From Klebsiella quasipneumoniae subsp. quasipneumoniae (lineage in GTDB: Bacteria > Pseudomonadota > Gammaproteobacteria > Enterobacterales > Enterobacteriaceae): a DNA stretch of 64,000 bases. Below the pieces are notes generated by a model that was given only the letters and a program-made list of their open reading frames with translations, was not told where the DNA came from and did no database searches. Shown here piece by piece: positions 55,347 to 64,000 of this stretch. The stretch is taken from positions 868,001 through 932,000 of the forward strand of contig NZ_CP084876.1 in NCBI RefSeq assembly GCF_020525925.1, read 5' to 3'. Made by a program: the position numbers and the translations under genes. How positions within the stretch are numbered: position 1 is the first letter of the stretch; each line of letters starts with the position of its first letter.

Positions 55347-56774
55347 ATGACTACCGTACGGACGACTATTCCCGATGATTTTATCCTTGGCGCGGCGGCT
55401 TCCGCCTGGCAGACCGAGGGCTGGAGCGGGAAAAAACCGGGGCAGGACTCCTGGCCCGATCTCTGGTACAAAAACGACCGTCACGTCTGGCATAACGGCT
55501 ATGGCCCTGCGGTGGCTACCGATTTTATCAACCGCTTTCAGGAAGACGTGCAGCTGATGAAGCTGGCCGGGCTGACCCACTACCGCACTTCGATCAACTG
55601 GTCGCGCTTTCTGACCGACTATGAAAACGTCACGGTGGATGAGGAGTATGCGGCCTATTACGACCAGCTGTTCGATGCGCTGCTGGCCAACGGCATCACG
55701 CCGATGATCTGCCTTGAGCATTACGAACTACCGGGCTCTCTGCTGGAAAAGTATGGCGGCTGGGGGTCGAAAACGGTGGTCGAGCTGTTTGTGCGCTACG
55801 CGGAGCAGGTTTTTGCCCGCTACCACTCGAAGGTGACCCGCTGGTTTACCTTTAATGAGCCGATCGTGGTGCAGACCCGGGTCTATCTTGATGCCCTGCG
55901 CTGGCCCTATGAGCAGAACACCAGCACCTGGATGCAGTGGAACTACCATAAGGTGCTGGCGACCGCTTGCGTCGTGAAGCGATTTCGCGAGCTAGGCTAT
56001 CCCGGGACCGTCGGCTGCATCCTCAATCCGGAGGTGACCTACCCGCGCTCCCGCGCCCCGCATGACCTGCGCGCGGCGGAGATCTACGATCTGTTCTACA
56101 ACCGTATGTTTCTCGACCCGCTGGTGCACGGGGTCTGGCCGCCGGCGCTTATCGCGCTGCTTGAGCAGCATCAGGTGACGTGGGAGGCCAGCGCGGAGGA
56201 TCTGGCGATTATCCGCGAGCACACCGTCGATGAGCTGGGGATTAACCTTTACTATCCGCACCGGGTCAAAGCCCCGTCGCGGGCCTGGCATCCGCATACC
56301 CCGTTCCATCCGGCCTGGTATTATGAGCCGTTTGAGCTGCCCGGCCGGCGGATGAACGCCTCCCGCGGCTGGGAAATCTACCCGCAAATCATCTTTGATA
56401 TGGCGATGCGGATAAAAAATGACTATCGCAACATTCCCTGGTTCGTGGCGGAGAGCGGGATGGGGGTGGAAAACGAAGGCCAGTTCCGTAACCGCGAAGG
56501 CGCCATTGACGACAGCTATCGCATTCGTTTTATCAGCGAACATCTGTGGCACACCCTGCGCGCCCGCGAGGCAGGGGCCAACTGCCAGGGCTATATGCTG
56601 TGGGCGTTTACCGACAACGTGTCGCCGATGAACGCCTTTAAAAACCGCTACGGGCTTATCGAAATCGATCTGCAAAACCATCGCGCCCGGCGACCCAAAG
56701 CCTCGGCGCACTGGTTTCGTCAGCTCGGCGAACGGCGTGAACTGGTGCTGGATATCGATGATGAATACCGCTAG
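55347..56774 (+). CDS. GH1 beta-glycosidase, atypical glycone loop
   Basis: The ATG at 55347 (GAGGAG upstream) gives 475 residues. The acid/base Glu is in WFTFNEPIV; the nucleophile Glu is in FVAESGMGVE, where ENG is replaced by ESG. The glycone loop reads WAFTDNVSPMNAFKNRYG. Classical beta-glucosidases have NFEW here and 6-phospho-glucosidases have VSA...MKKRYG. This one has the Ser but not the Lys preceding RYG. It is cytosolic and coupled to a PTS EIIC, so a phosphorylated beta-glycoside is the likely but unproven substrate. Confidence 0.85.
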   Translation: MTTVRTTIPDDFILGAAASAWQTEGWSGKKPGQDSWPDLWYKNDRHVWHNGYGPAVATDFINRFQEDVQLMKLAGLTHYRTSINWSRFLTDYENVTVDEEYAAYYDQLFDALLANGITPMICLEHYELPGSLLEKYGGWGSKTVVELFVRYAEQVFARYHSKVTRWFTFNEPIVVQTRVYLDALRWPYEQNTSTWMQWNYHKVLATACVVKRFRELGYPGTVGCILNPEVTYPRSRAPHDLRAAEIYDLFYNRMFLDPLVHGVWPPALIALLEQHQVTWEASAEDLAIIREHTVDELGINLYYPHRVKAPSRAWHPHTPFHPAWYYEPFELPGRRMNASRGWEIYPQIIFDMAMRIKNDYRNIPWFVAESGMGVENEGQFRNREGAIDDSYRIRFISEHLWHTLRAREAGANCQGYMLWAFTDNVSPMNAFKNRYGLIEIDLQNHRARRPKASAHWFRQLGERRELVLDIDDEYR

Positions 56775-56841
56775 CCGGGGGCAATATTTGCTAAGATAGC
56801 GCCGTGTTTGACTCGCAGGCATGTAACGCACAGGTGATTTT

Positions 56842-57615
56842 GTGGAAAAAGCGATAATTCCGCCGGAAAAGAAGCCCTATCAGGAGATTGGTGATGACCT
56901 GCGCGCCCAGATCGCGCAGGGGCGCTACCCGGTCGGGTCGCGTTTGCCGCCGGAACGCCATATTGCCGAAACCTATGGCGTCAGCCGGACCATCGTGCGC
57001 GAAGCGCTGCTGATGCTGGAGCTGCAGGGGACGGTGGATATCCGTCAGGGATCCGGGGTGTACGTCATGCGTATCCCGCACGAAAACGACAGCGAAGAAG
57101 AGCAACTGCTCAGCAGCGACGTTGGTCCGTTTGAAATTCTCCAGGCGCGCCAGCTTCTGGAGAGCAATATCGCCGCCTTTGCCGCGAAAATGGCCACCCG
57201 CGCCGATATCGATAATCTGAAGCGGATTATCGAGCAGGAGCAGCGGGCAATCGCCCTCAACGACACCGCCCAGGATAACGCTCGTCTGTTCCATCTGGTG
57301 CTGGCCGGGGCGACGCAGAACCAGATGCTGTTAGCGACGGTGGAGCGGATCTGGCTGCAGATGGACAGCAGCCCGCTGTGGCAGCAGTTCAATGTGCATA
57401 TTGCCAGCCGCGCCTGGCGGCTGAAGTGGCTCGGCGACCGGCAGACCCTGCTTGCCGCGCTGCGGCGTCGCGATGTGATGGGCGCCTGGCAGGCGATGTG
57501 GCAGCATCTGGAAAACGTTAAAAACAGTCTGCTGGAGCTGTCCGATGAAGACGCCCCGGACTTTGACGGCTATCTGTTCGACTCGGTGCCGATTTTTCAG
57601 GGGAAGCTGGTATGA
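56842..57615 (+). CDS. GntR/FadR-family regulator (UxuR/ExuR-like)
   Basis: 257 residues from a GTG start (AGGTGA upstream), the same length as E. coli UxuR. The winged helix is PERHIAETYGVSRTIVREAL, followed by an all-helical FCD ligand domain (FEILQARQLLESNIAAFAA) and the C-terminal GYLFDSVPIF. Such proteins bind hexuronates or related acids. It is downstream of the GH1 gene and overlaps the GNAT start by 4 bp; whether it controls the PTS cassette or a hexuronate set elsewhere is unknown. Confidence 0.87.
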   Translation: MEKAIIPPEKKPYQEIGDDLRAQIAQGRYPVGSRLPPERHIAETYGVSRTIVREALLMLELQGTVDIRQGSGVYVMRIPHENDSEEEQLLSSDVGPFEILQARQLLESNIAAFAAKMATRADIDNLKRIIEQEQRAIALNDTAQDNARLFHLVLAGATQNQMLLATVERIWLQMDSSPLWQQFNVHIASRAWRLKWLGDRQTLLAALRRRDVMGAWQAMWQHLENVKNSLLELSDEDAPDFDGYLFDSVPIFQGKLV

Positions 57616-58091
57616 CGATCCTGCCGCTGTACGCCGCGCCGCAGTTCGCCCGGGAGGTGACCGACTGGCTGTGGCAGGCCTTTGGCGGCGAGGCGCTGCC
57701 GCGGGAGTTTTTCGCCAGCATTGTGCAGCATAGCCAGACGGCGGAGGCGCTGCCGCTGACCTTTATTGCCGTGGAAGGGGAGCAATTGCTGGGAACGATT
57801 GGCCTCTGGCGCTGCGATTTGATCAGCCGCCAGGATCTGTTTCCCTGGCTGGCGGCGCTGTACGTCGCGCCCGCCGCTCGCGGTCAGGGGCTGGCCGGAC
57901 AGCTGCAGCGGCATGTGATCGATTATGCCCGCCGCGCGGGCTATCGGGAGCTTTATCTCTACTCCGCCTGCCGCGATTTTTATGAACGCTTCGGCTGGCG
58001 CTACATCGGCGAGGGGCTGGATTACCCGGCCACCGCCGTGCATCTCTATCGCTACGACTTATCGCCTTCCTGCGGGGCCACCACCGAATGA
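57612..58091 (+). CDS. GNAT-family N-acetyltransferase
   Basis: 159 residues. The ATG overlaps the GntR stop (ATGA). The acetyl-CoA motif is LYVAPAARGQGLAGQL, and the beta-4/beta-5 region runs to LYLYSACRDFYERFGW, the typical GNAT ending. The acceptor is unknown. Its end overlaps the convergent galR end by 40 bp. Confidence 0.85.
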   Translation: MTILPLYAAPQFAREVTDWLWQAFGGEALPREFFASIVQHSQTAEALPLTFIAVEGEQLLGTIGLWRCDLISRQDLFPWLAALYVAPAARGQGLAGQLQRHVIDYARRAGYRELYLYSACRDFYERFGWRYIGEGLDYPATAVHLYRYDLSPSCGATTE

Positions 58092-59068
58092 CGGCGCACC
58101 AGCGTCGGGCTGAACAGGTGGGTGATCTCCGGCGCCGGGCGCTGCTCCGCCAGGGCTAAGGCCAGCTCGGCCGCCTGGGTCGCCATCGTGACGATCGGGT
58201 AGCGGACGGTGGTCAGCCGCGGGCGAACATAGCGCGAAATCAGGACATCGTCGAAGCCGATCAGTGAAATTTCCCGCGGGACGTCGATGCCGTTGTCGTT
58301 CAGCACCCCCATCGCGCCGGCGGCCATCGAGTCGTTATAGCAGGCGACGGCGCTAAAGTGGCGGCCGCGGCCAAGCAGTTCGGTCATCGCCTGTTCGCCG
58401 CCGCTTTCATCCGGCTCGGCGAACGTGACCAGCCGGTCGTTGCACGGCAGGCCGCTCTCCTCCAGCGCCGCGTAGTACCCCTGCAGGCGATCTTCCGCAT
58501 CAGAGATATCGTGGTTTGAGCACAGGTAGCCGATACGCGTGTGCCCCTGCTGGATCAGATGGCGGGTCGCCAGCCAGGCGCCGTAGCGATCGTCCAGCGC
58601 TACGCAGCGCGTTTCATATCCGGGCAGGATGCGGTTGATCAGCACCATGCCGGGGATCTGCTTCATCAGCCCGGCGAGTTCCTCATCGGGGATCATTTTG
58701 GCATGCACCACCAGCGCCGCGCAGCGGTGACGGATCAGCTGCTCTATCGCCTGGCGCTCCTTCTGCACGTTGTGGTAGCCATTGCCAATCAGCAAAAAAT
58801 TGCCGGTGCGATAGGCCACCTGTTCGACGGCTTTGACCATCGCGCCGAAGAAGGGGTCGGAGACATCGCCCACCACCAGGCCGACGGTTTCCGTGGACTG
58901 CTGGGCCAGCGCCCGGGCGTTCGCGTTGGGGTGATAGTTGAGGGTTTCCATCGCCGCGCCCACGGACTGACGCGAGGCTTCGCTGGCTTTGGGAGAGTTG
59001 TTGATGACGCGGGAGACGGTAGCGACGGAGACTCCTGCGAGTCGGGCTACATCCTTAATTGTCGCCAT
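58052..59068 (-). CDS. galR: GalR: galactose regulon repressor
   Basis: 338 residues (E. coli GalR 343). HTH: MATIKDVARLAGVSVATVSR; the core includes VGLVVGDVSDPFFGAMVKAV and ISLIGFDDVLISRYVRPRLT. It represses gal and mgl genes in the absence of galactose. Position before omr and aas matches E. coli. A GalR-like operator lies just upstream for autoregulation. Confidence 0.93.
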   Translation of the reverse strand: MATIKDVARLAGVSVATVSRVINNSPKASEASRQSVGAAMETLNYHPNANARALAQQSTETVGLVVGDVSDPFFGAMVKAVEQVAYRTGNFLLIGNGYHNVQKERQAIEQLIRHRCAALVVHAKMIPDEELAGLMKQIPGMVLINRILPGYETRCVALDDRYGAWLATRHLIQQGHTRIGYLCSNHDISDAEDRLQGYYAALEESGLPCNDRLVTFAEPDESGGEQAMTELLGRGRHFSAVACYNDSMAAGAMGVLNDNGIDVPREISLIGFDDVLISRYVRPRLTTVRYPIVTMATQAAELALALAEQRPAPEITHLFSPTLVRRHSVVAPQEGDKS

Positions 59069-59085
59069 ACCATGCCTTTTATAGG

Positions 59086-59097
59086 GTAAGCGTTTAC
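59086..59097. promoter_or_regulatory. GalR-type operator upstream of galR
   Basis: GTAAGCGTTTAC, with 10 of 12 palindromic positions, fits the GalR/GalS consensus half-sites and lies 18 bp upstream of galR. Confidence 0.65.
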
Positions 59098-59316
59098 ATA
59101 CTGCTATGTTACGGGAAAGAGCGGCAGATTCAAGGCGCGGCGGCGAAGGAATGGCGCAAATGTGATTTAGAGCGGGCTTATCGGTGACCTGTTTACATTG
59201 ACGCTATCAGTAATTGAAACCGGCTCGGGGAAATACAAACCTTTGCTTACACTTTGCGATGCGCTGTTGCGAATGTTCGCTGGTTTGTCCGCCGAGCAGG
59301 TTGATATTCTGGCTAT

Positions 59317-59398
59317 CCCAGAGGTATTGATAGGTGGAGTCAACGTCATGTTGACCACTTTACTTACACCAGCCTGCGCGGATGCGCAGGTTTTTTTT
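59317..59398 (+). ncRNA. omrB: OmrA/OmrB-type small regulatory RNA
   Basis: The transcript should start at CCCAGAGGTATTGATAGGTG, the conserved 5' seed of OmrA and OmrB, 6 bases after a TATTCT -10 box (59305). It ends in the terminator CCTGCGC-GGAT-GCGCAGG followed by eight T. The body (GTCAACGTCATGTTGACCAC) is closer to OmrB than to OmrA. In E. coli two copies lie in tandem between galR and aas; only one is seen here. These Hfq RNAs repress ompT, cirA, csgD and ompR under OmpR control. Confidence 0.93.
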
Positions 59399-59483
59399 AT
59401 TCTGAAAATCCCCCCGCTGCACTGCTTTCCCACGCCTTCTCGTGTAACCTGCTTTGACTCATCACCGGTCACATGGAGTTGTT

Positions 59484-61643
59484 ATGCTATTGGGATTTTT
59501 CAGACTGCTGTTCAAGGGGTTATACCGGGTCAGACTGACCGGCGACACGCAGGCTTTGCACCAGCAAAAAGTCTTAATTACCCCGAACCACGTCTCGTTC
59601 CTCGACGGCATTCTGCTGGCGCTGTTTTTGCCGGTCCGACCGGTTTTTGCCGTCTATACCTCAATCAGCCAGCGCTGGTTTATGCGCGCGCTGACGCCGA
59701 TTATCGATTTTGTGCCGCTGGACCCGACCAAACCGATGTCGATCAAACATCTGGTGCGCCTGATTGAACAGGGGCGGCCGGTGGTCATCTTCCCGGAAGG
59801 GCGAATTTCGGTCAGCGGCTCGCTGATGAAAATTTATGACGGCGCCGCCTTTGTCGCCGCCAAATCGCAGGCGACCATCGTGCCGCTGCGCATTGAAGGC
59901 GCTGAGCTGACGCCCTTCAGCCGGCTGAAGGGGCTGGTGAAACGTCGCCTGTTCCCGCGTATTCAGCTGCATCTGCTGCCGCCCACCCATCTGCCGATGC
60001 CTGAGGCGCCGCGCGCCCGCGACCGGCGCAAAATCGCCGGAGAAATGCTGCATCAGATCATGATGGAAGCCCGGATGGCGGTGCGTCCGCGGGAAACCCT
60101 GTATGAGTCGCTGCTGGCGGCGCAGGACCGCTTCGGCGCGCGCAAACCCTGTGTGGAGGATATCAACTTCCAGCCGGATACCTATCGCAAGCTGCTGACC
60201 AAAACCCTGTTTGTCGCCCGCATTCTGGAAAAATACAGCCAGCGGGGCGAGAAGATCGGCCTGATGCTGCCCAACGCCGGCATCAGCGCGGCGGTGATTT
60301 TCGGCGCGATCGCCCGCGGGCGCATTCCGGCGATGATGAACTATACCGCCGGGGTGAAAGGGCTCAGCAGCGCCATCGCCGCCGCGGAACTCAACACCAT
60401 TTTTACCTCGCGCACCTTCCTTGATAAAGGCAAGCTCTGGCACCTGCCGGAGCAGCTGACTCAGGTGCGCTGGGTGTTCCTGGAAGATCTCAAAGGCGAT
60501 ATCACCCCTGCGGACAAACTGTGGATTTTCGGCCATCTGCTGGCGCCGCGTCTGGCGCAGGTTAAGCAGCAGCCGGAAGACGCGGCGATGATCCTCTTCA
60601 CCTCCGGCTCGGAGGGCAATCCGAAAGGGGTGGTGCACAGCCATAAAAGTCTGCTGGCCAACGTCGAGCAGATCAAAACCATTGCCGACTTTACCGCTAA
60701 TGATCGCTTTATGTCGGCGCTGCCGCTGTTCCACTCCTTTGGCCTCACCGTCGGTCTGCTGACGCCGCTGCTTACCGGCGCGGAGGTGTTTCTCTATCCC
60801 AGCCCGCTGCACTATCGCGTGGTGCCGGAGCTGGTCTACGATCGCAACTGCACAGTGCTCTTCGGCACCTCGACCTTTCTCGCCAACTATGCCCGCTTCG
60901 CTAACCCCTATGATTTCTATCGTCTGCGCTATGTGGTCGCCGGGGCGGAGAAGCTGCAGGAGAGCACCAAACAGCTGTGGCAGGATAAATTCGGCCTGCG
61001 CATTCTCGAAGGCTATGGCGTGACCGAGTGCGCCCCGGTGGTCTCGATCAACGTGCCGATGGCGGCGAAGGTCGGCACCGTGGGGCGTATCCTGCCGGGG
61101 ATGGACGCCCGCCTGCTGGCGATGCCTGGCATTGAGCAAGGGGGGCGGCTGCAGCTGAAAGGGCCGAACATTATGAAAGGCTACCTGCGGGTGGAAAATC
61201 CCGGGGTGCTGGAAGCGCCGACGGCGGAAAATCAGCACGGCGAAAAGGAAGCGGGTTGGTATGACACCGGCGATATCGTCACCTTCGACGAGCAGGGCTA
61301 TGTCCGCATCCAGGGCCGCGCGAAGCGCTTCGCCAAAATCGCTGGCGAAATGATCTCTCTTGAGATGGTGGAGCAGGTGGCCCTCGGCGCATCGCCGGAC
61401 AAAATGCACGCCACGGCGATTAAACAGGACGCCAGCAAAGGCGAGGCGCTGGTGCTGTTTACCACCGATAATGAACTGACTCGCGAAGCCCTGCTGCGCT
61501 ACGCTCGCCAGCACGGCGTACCGGAGCTGGCGGTGCCGCGCGATATACGCTGGCTGAAACAGCTGCCGGTGCTCGGCAGCGGCAAGCCAGACTATGTCAC
61601 CCTGAAAAACATGGTCGACGAGGCAGAAACAACCCATGAGTGA
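59484..61643 (+). CDS. aas: Aas: 2-acylglycerophosphoethanolamine acyltransferase / acyl-ACP synthetase
   Basis: The ATG at 59484 (GGAG upstream) gives 719 residues, the E. coli length. The N-terminal PlsC-type domain has the NHxxxxD motif (NHVSFLDG) and FPEGRIS. The C-terminal AMP-binding domain has [19 protein letters not shown] and [11 protein letters not shown]. It reacylates lysophosphatidylethanolamine at the inner membrane. Its end overlaps lplT by 8 bp. A very long antisense ORF here is not a gene. Confidence 0.96.
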   Translation: MLLGFFRLLFKGLYRVRLTGDTQALHQQKVLITPNHVSFLDGILLALFLPVRPVFAVYTSISQRWFMRALTPIIDFVPLDPTKPMSIKHLVRLIEQGRPVVIFPEGRISVSGSLMKIYDGAAFVAAKSQATIVPLRIEGAELTPFSRLKGLVKRRLFPRIQLHLLPPTHLPMPEAPRARDRRKIAGEMLHQIMMEARMAVRPRETLYESLLAAQDRFGARKPCVEDINFQPDTYRKLLTKTLFVARILEKYSQRGEKIGLMLPNAGISAAVIFGAIARGRIPAMMNYTAGVKGLSSAIAAAELNTIFTSRTFLDKGKLWHLPEQLTQVRWVFLEDLKGDITPADKLWIFGHLLAPRLAQVKQQPEDAAMILFTSGSEGNPKGVVHSHKSLLANVEQIKTIADFTANDRFMSALPLFHSFGLTVGLLTPLLTGAEVFLYPSPLHYRVVPELVYDRNCTVLFGTSTFLANYARFANPYDFYRLRYVVAGAEKLQESTKQLWQDKFGLRILEGYGVTECAPVVSINVPMAAKVGTVGRILPGMDARLLAMPGIEQGGRLQLKGPNIMKGYLRVENPGVLEAPTAENQHGEKEAGWYDTGDIVTFDEQGYVRIQGRAKRFAKIAGEMISLEMVEQVALGASPDKMHATAIKQDASKGEALVLFTTDNELTREALLRYARQHGVPELAVPRDIRWLKQLPVLGSGKPDYVTLKNMVDEAETTHE

Positions 61644-62829
61644 GTCAGTGCATACTAACCCTTCGCTGTATTCGAAAGGGATGATGGCGGTGATCTGCGC
61701 CCAGTTCCTGTCGGCCTTCGGCGACAATGCGCTTCTCTTCGCCACCCTGGCGCTGATGAAGCAGCTTTATTATCCGGAGTGGAGCCAGCCGGTCCTGCAG
61801 ATGTTGTTTGTGGGCGCTTACATCCTGTTTGCCCCCTTTGTCGGCCAGTTCGCCGACAGCTTTGCCAAAGGCCGGGTGATGATGGTGGCCAACGGCCTGA
61901 AGCTGCTCGGCGCCGGCTGCATCTGCTTCGGTGTCAATCCATTTATCGGCTATACGCTGGTGGGGATTGGCGCCGCCGCCTATTCGCCGGCCAAGTATGG
62001 CATTCTCGGCGAACTGACCACCGGCGATAAGTTAGTGAAGGCTAACGGACTGATGGAGTCCTCGACCATCGCGGCGATCCTGCTGGGCTCCATGGCCGGC
62101 GGGATCCTCGCCGACTGGCACGTGCTGGCGGCGCTGATCGTCTGCGCGCTGGTCTACGGCGGGGCGGTGGTGGCTAACCTGTGGATACCCAGGCTGCCGG
62201 CGGCGCGTCCGGGGCAGTCATGGCGTTTTAAGCCGATGACGCACAGCTTCTTCAGCGCCTGCCGCACGCTGTGGCGCAACGGCGAAACCCGCTTTTCGCT
62301 GATGGGCACCAGCCTGTTCTGGGGCGCTGGTGTGACCCTGCGCTTCCTGCTGGTGATCTGGGTGCCGGTAGCGCTGGGCATTACCAGCAACGCCATGCCC
62401 ACCTATCTTAATGCGATGGTGGCGGTGGGGATTGTGCTGGGGGCCGGGGCGGCGGCGAAGCTGGTGACTCTGGAGACGGTGTCGCGCTGTATGCCGGCCG
62501 GGATATTGATCGGTATTGCGGTAATGGCGTTTGCGGTGCAGCAGTCGCTGCTGCCGGCGTTCGGACTGCTACTGCTGCTCGGGGTGTTCGGCGGCTTCTT
62601 TATCGTGCCGCTGAATGCGCTGCTGCAGGAGCGCGGGAAACACTCGGTCGGGGCGGGTAACGCGATTGCGGTACAGAACCTGGGCGAAAACGTGGCGATG
62701 CTGCTGATGCTGGGGCTCTATTCCCTGGCGGTGAGCGTGGGCGTTCCGCCGGTCGCCGTGGGGATAGGTTTTGGCGCGGTGTTTGCCGTGGCCATCGCCG
62801 CGCTGTGGGTCTGGGGGCGGCGTAAATAA
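61636..62829 (+). CDS. lplT: LplT: lysophospholipid transporter
   Basis: 397 residues with twelve membrane helices, a specialised MFS member. N-terminal part: [21 protein letters not shown]; further motifs include [14 protein letters not shown] and [13 protein letters not shown]. It flips lysophosphatidylethanolamine inward for Aas. It starts inside the end of aas, so the two are co-translated, as in E. coli. Confidence 0.95.
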   Translation: MSESVHTNPSLYSKGMMAVICAQFLSAFGDNALLFATLALMKQLYYPEWSQPVLQMLFVGAYILFAPFVGQFADSFAKGRVMMVANGLKLLGAGCICFGVNPFIGYTLVGIGAAAYSPAKYGILGELTTGDKLVKANGLMESSTIAAILLGSMAGGILADWHVLAALIVCALVYGGAVVANLWIPRLPAARPGQSWRFKPMTHSFFSACRTLWRNGETRFSLMGTSLFWGAGVTLRFLLVIWVPVALGITSNAMPTYLNAMVAVGIVLGAGAAAKLVTLETVSRCMPAGILIGIAVMAFAVQQSLLPAFGLLLLLGVFGGFFIVPLNALLQERGKHSVGAGNAIAVQNLGENVAMLLMLGLYSLAVSVGVPPVAVGIGFGAVFAVAIAALWVWGRRK

Positions 62830-62887
62830 CTTCTCGTCGCGGTTGACTCGAAATCGTAACCCCTGCCAGGTGCGCGGGCAGAGGGAA

Positions 62888-62993
62888 ATCCCGGGTTGCG
62901 GCTTGCGCCTGACCCGGGCTACCGCGGCTGCTGAGGCGGCTACCCGACCGGGGTAGCGTAGGCCCGGTAAGGTGTAGCCGCCACCGGGCAACA
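62888..62993. repeat. REP-type palindromes between lplT and tas
   Basis: Two imperfect palindromes: CCCGGGTTGCGG...CTGACCCGGG (62891-62919) and GCCCGGTAAGG...CCGCCACCGGGC (62962-62989). Such REP elements between convergent genes are common in enterobacteria. No gene is present in 62830-63027. Confidence 0.85.
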
Positions 62994-63027
62994 ACGCGAC
63001 GCCAGAAGCCGGCGTCGACAGGTCGTG

Positions 63028-64000
63028 CTACGGTGCCGGGTAGGTATAAACCTGATGCACCGCTTCAATCTCCGCTAATACCTCTTCGCTCAGCTCAAGC
63101 TGTAAACTTTCCACGTTGGCCTGCAGCTGCGCCATGGTCGTCGCCCCCAGCAGGGTGCTGGCGACAAACGGCTGCCGACGCACAAAGGCCAGCGCCATTT
63201 GCGCCGGATCGAGGCCGTGGCGTTTGGCGATATCCACGTACGCCGCCACCGCTTTCTGCGACTGCTCGCTGCTGTAGCGCGTAAAGCGGCTGAACAGCGT
63301 ATTGCGCGCCCCCGCCGGCTTCGCGCCGTTGAGGTACTTCCCAGTCAGGGTGCCGAAAGCCAGGCAGGAGTAGGCCAGCAGCTCCACGCCTTCGAACTGG
63401 CTCACTTCCGCCAGGCCGACTTCAAAGCTGCGGTTCAGCAGGCTGTAGGGGTTCTGAATGGTCACGATCCGCGGCAGGTCGTGCTTATCCGCCAGGTGCA
63501 GATAACGCATCACGCCGAAGGCGGTTTCGTTCGACACGCCGATGTAGCGGATCTTGCCGGCGCGCTGGAACTCGGTCAGCGCCTCGAGGGTATCCAGCAG
63601 GGTCACCGCGGGGGCGGCGTCGGCCCAGGTGTAGCCCAGCTTGCCAAAGCAGTTGGTGGGGCGCTGCGGCCAGTGTACCTGATACAGGTCGAGATAATCG
63701 GTCTGCAGACGCTTCAGACTGGCGTGCAGCGCCTCGCGGATATTTTTCCGGTCCAGGACGTGGTTTGGTCGAATACTGCTGTCGTTATTACGCGCGGGCC
63801 CGCTGACCTTCGAGGCGAGCACCAGCTTTTCGCGATTGCCGCGTTTCGCCAGCCAGTTGCCGACGTAGGTTTCGGTCAGCCCCTGAGTTTCCGGGCGCGG
63901 CGGGACAGGGTACATTTCAGCGACATCGATCAGATTGATGCCGTTGGCGACCGCATAGTCGAGCTGCTGATGGGCATCGGCCTCGCTGTTCTGCTCGCCA
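63028..64000 (-). CDS. tas: Tas: aldo-keto reductase, N-terminus outside the window
   Basis: The frame is open from the right edge to a stop at 63028, giving 323 residues; about 22 N-terminal residues are missing compared with the 346 of E. coli Tas. AKR residues: Asp and Tyr in NLIDVAEMYPVPPRPE, Lys in ASKVSGPARN, His in QVHWPQRPTNCFG. The C-terminus EIEAVHQVYTYPAP is that of Tas. Order tas-lplT-aas-omr-galR matches E. coli. Tas was found as a suppressor of tyrosine auxotrophy; its natural substrate is unclear. Confidence 0.95.
   Translation of the reverse strand, partial: GEQNSEADAHQQLDYAVANGINLIDVAEMYPVPPRPETQGLTETYVGNWLAKRGNREKLVLASKVSGPARNNDSSIRPNHVLDRKNIREALHASLKRLQTDYLDLYQVHWPQRPTNCFGKLGYTWADAAPAVTLLDTLEALTEFQRAGKIRYIGVSNETAFGVMRYLHLADKHDLPRIVTIQNPYSLLNRSFEVGLAEVSQFEGVELLAYSCLAFGTLTGKYLNGAKPAGARNTLFSRFTRYSSEQSQKAVAAYVDIAKRHGLDPAQMALAFVRRQPFVASTLLGATTMAQLQANVESLQLELSEEVLAEIEAVHQVYTYPAP

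Noticed and set aside
59661-61745. 694-codon ORF on the - strand over aas/lplT
   Set aside because: It is antisense to aas, a clearly recognised gene, in GC-rich codon-biased DNA; the translation is Arg/His/Gln-rich without any domain and no ribosome site.

Overview
The window is enterobacterial chromosome, most likely Klebsiella (K. pneumoniae complex or a close relative). The evidence is the adjacency of a type 1 fimbrial cluster (fimB-fimE-fimAICDFGH, leftward) and a complete type 3 fimbrial cluster (mrkABCDF rightward with mrkJ, mrkI and mrkH leftward), GC-rich coding DNA, REP elements, and gene order matching known E. coli blocks (dtpC; mdtNOP-ytcA; yjdI-yjdJ; yqeG/yqeF; kduD-araE; ygeA-lysR-lysA; galR-omr-aas-lplT-tas). 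The species call is inference. I see no rRNA, tRNA, insertion sequence, prophage, CRISPR or obvious defence genes.

1-7 kb: end of a POT peptide transporter (dtpC-like), a small unknown gene, three tandem 188-bp REP/BIME-type repeats, the leftward ytcA-mdtN-mdtO-mdtP efflux operon, and the rightward yjdI-yjdJ pair. 7-16 kb: fim cluster. The 314-bp invertible fimS element is present with perfect 11-bp inverted repeats and is in the OFF orientation, its promoter pointing away from fimA. Downstream of fimH there is no full-length fimK, only a 34-codon ORF overlapping the fimH stop. 16-20 kb: a small exported charged protein, a NicO-type metal exporter, a MarR regulator divergent from a DMT exporter, and a BhsA-family small protein. 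20-28.5 kb: mrk cluster with its c-di-GMP regulators, an intact EAL phosphodiesterase (MrkJ) and a PilZ activator (MrkH).

28.8-34 kb: an aldo-keto reductase like YdbC/PdxI, yqeG transporter, PACE efflux protein with divergent LysR regulator, and yqeF thiolase. 34-50 kb: a pectin/oligogalacturonide catabolic region (kdgM porin, ogl lyase, kduD, togMNAB ABC importer, kdgF) tied together by several KdgR-like 19-bp operators. It is interrupted by araE and by a sucrose/fructo-oligosaccharide cassette (LacI regulator, proton symporter, GH32 hydrolase, porin) with two near-identical LacI-type operators.

49.7-64 kb: ygeA, lysR and lysA, then a cassette found between lysA and galR (LacI regulator, stand-alone PTS EIIC, atypical GH1 glycosidase, GntR regulator, GNAT), then galR, a single OmrA/OmrB-type small RNA, aas-lplT and the 3' part of tas.

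Overall this is a surface-adhesion hub (two chaperone-usher fimbriae under phase variation and c-di-GMP control) beside a plant-carbohydrate region. No clearly unknown multigene system stands out. The least explained parts are the GH1/EIIC cassette, the fimK remnant, the 188-bp repeats and two small unknown genes.
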